Shown one piece after another: positions 13,466 through 13,736 of a DNA stretch of 13,736 nt. This DNA is from an uncultured Polaromonas sp. (GTDB lineage Bacteria; Pseudomonadota; Gammaproteobacteria; Burkholderiales; Burkholderiaceae). The notes below the pieces were generated by a model. The model was not told the DNA's origin, did not search any database, and saw nothing but the letters and a program-made list of their open reading frames with translations. Position 1 is the first letter of the stretch. Each line of letters opens with the position of its first letter. Made by a program: the position numbers and the translations under genes. The stretch spans positions 1 to 13,736 of the forward strand of contig CAMLDT010000087.1 in NCBI GenBank assembly GCA_946479075.1. Reading direction: 5' to 3'.

Positions 13466-13736
13466 CTAAGAGGGCGCGGTGCTGTCGGCCCTGCCGCGGA
13501 CCTGCAGCGCTGCTTCGTCGGACAGGCTGCGCGCCACACTCGCCGACAGCAACAGCACCGCCGACGAAAAATAAATCCACATCAGCAGCACCACCAGCGA
13601 GCCGGCCGCGCCGTAGGCCGACACCACCGCCGCCGTGGACAGGTACAGCGCCATCAGGTACTTGCCGAGCGAAAACAAAATGCCGCCCACCACGCCCCCC
13701 ATGACGAGGTAGCGCATCTGCGGCTTGGGCCCGGCG
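13466..13736 (-). CDS. YihY/BrkB-family inner-membrane protein, C-terminal part (5' end outside window)
   Basis: About 90 C-terminal residues are visible, ending at TAG 13466-13468; the frame stays open to the right edge (visible residues begin AGPKPQMRYL). Two hydrophobic segments are seen: VMGGVVGGILFSLGKYLMAL and GSLVVLLMWIYFSSAVLLLS. The order G-K-Y-x-x-A-L-Y, then S-A-Y-G-A-A-G-S-L, then L-L-M-W-I-Y-F-S-S is the diagnostic end of YihY (formerly 'ribonuclease BN' or virulence factor BrkB) proteins, polytopic membrane proteins of uncertain function. The usual G-A-E after the last helix reads S-A-S here. The internal Met at 13717 is not the start, because the conserved region begins well upstream. 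Confidence 0.85.
   Translation of the reverse strand, partial: AGPKPQMRYLVMGGVVGGILFSLGKYLMALYLSTAAVVSAYGAAGSLVVLLMWIYFSSAVLLLSASVARSLSDEAALQVRGRADSTAPS

Overview
The window is GC-rich, gene-dense DNA from a Gram-negative bacterium, most likely a betaproteobacterium of the Comamonadaceae (Rhodoferax/Polaromonas/Acidovorax-like). This placement rests on the gene families, on outer-membrane and lipoprotein features, and on two copies of a short intergenic element built around GCAAGCAGCTATCAAA that I associate with comamonad genomes; it is an inference. I see no rRNA, tRNA, CRISPR array, insertion sequence or phage gene.

Region 1 (1-7231, minus strand, read right to left) looks like one transcription unit of four genes after a relatively AT-rich leader (7021-7231). 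The order is an exported TPR plus outer-membrane beta-barrel protein (5644-7020), an exported FecR-domain protein with a Ser/Thr/Asn/Gly-rich tail (4789-5634), a GT4 glycosyltransferase (3673-4713), and a giant fusion of TPR repeats, a SPINDLY/O-GlcNAc-transferase-like GT41 domain and a GT2 domain (3662 to beyond base 1). The first pair is 9 bp apart and the last pair 10 bp. Cytoplasmic glycosyltransferases together with an outer-membrane barrel and an exported low-complexity protein suggest a surface-glycoprotein synthesis or export module. This is the most interesting part of the window. The GT41 domain appears to have lost several residues that are catalytic in characterised members.

Region 2 (7232-8491, minus) is a polytopic putative Na+/H+ antiporter. 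Region 3 (8716-10544, minus) holds a free-standing GAF-domain protein, an XRE-type regulator with an N-terminal coiled coil, and an unrecognised inner-membrane protein. A perfect 8-bp inverted repeat lies just upstream of the regulator gene. Region 4 has a small plus-strand lipoprotein gene (10687-11133), convergent with a CNNM/CBS/CorC-type transporter gene (11152-12510, minus). Their two stop codons lie inside a 3 x 11-bp tandem repeat. The CorC gene is divergent, 23 bp away, from apaH (12534-13385, plus), which hydrolyses diadenosine tetraphosphate. apaH converges on the 3' end of a YihY/BrkB-family membrane protein gene (13466 to the right edge). Regions 2-4 look like ordinary chromosomal housekeeping and stress genes. 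No gene-free stretch exceeds 300 bases.
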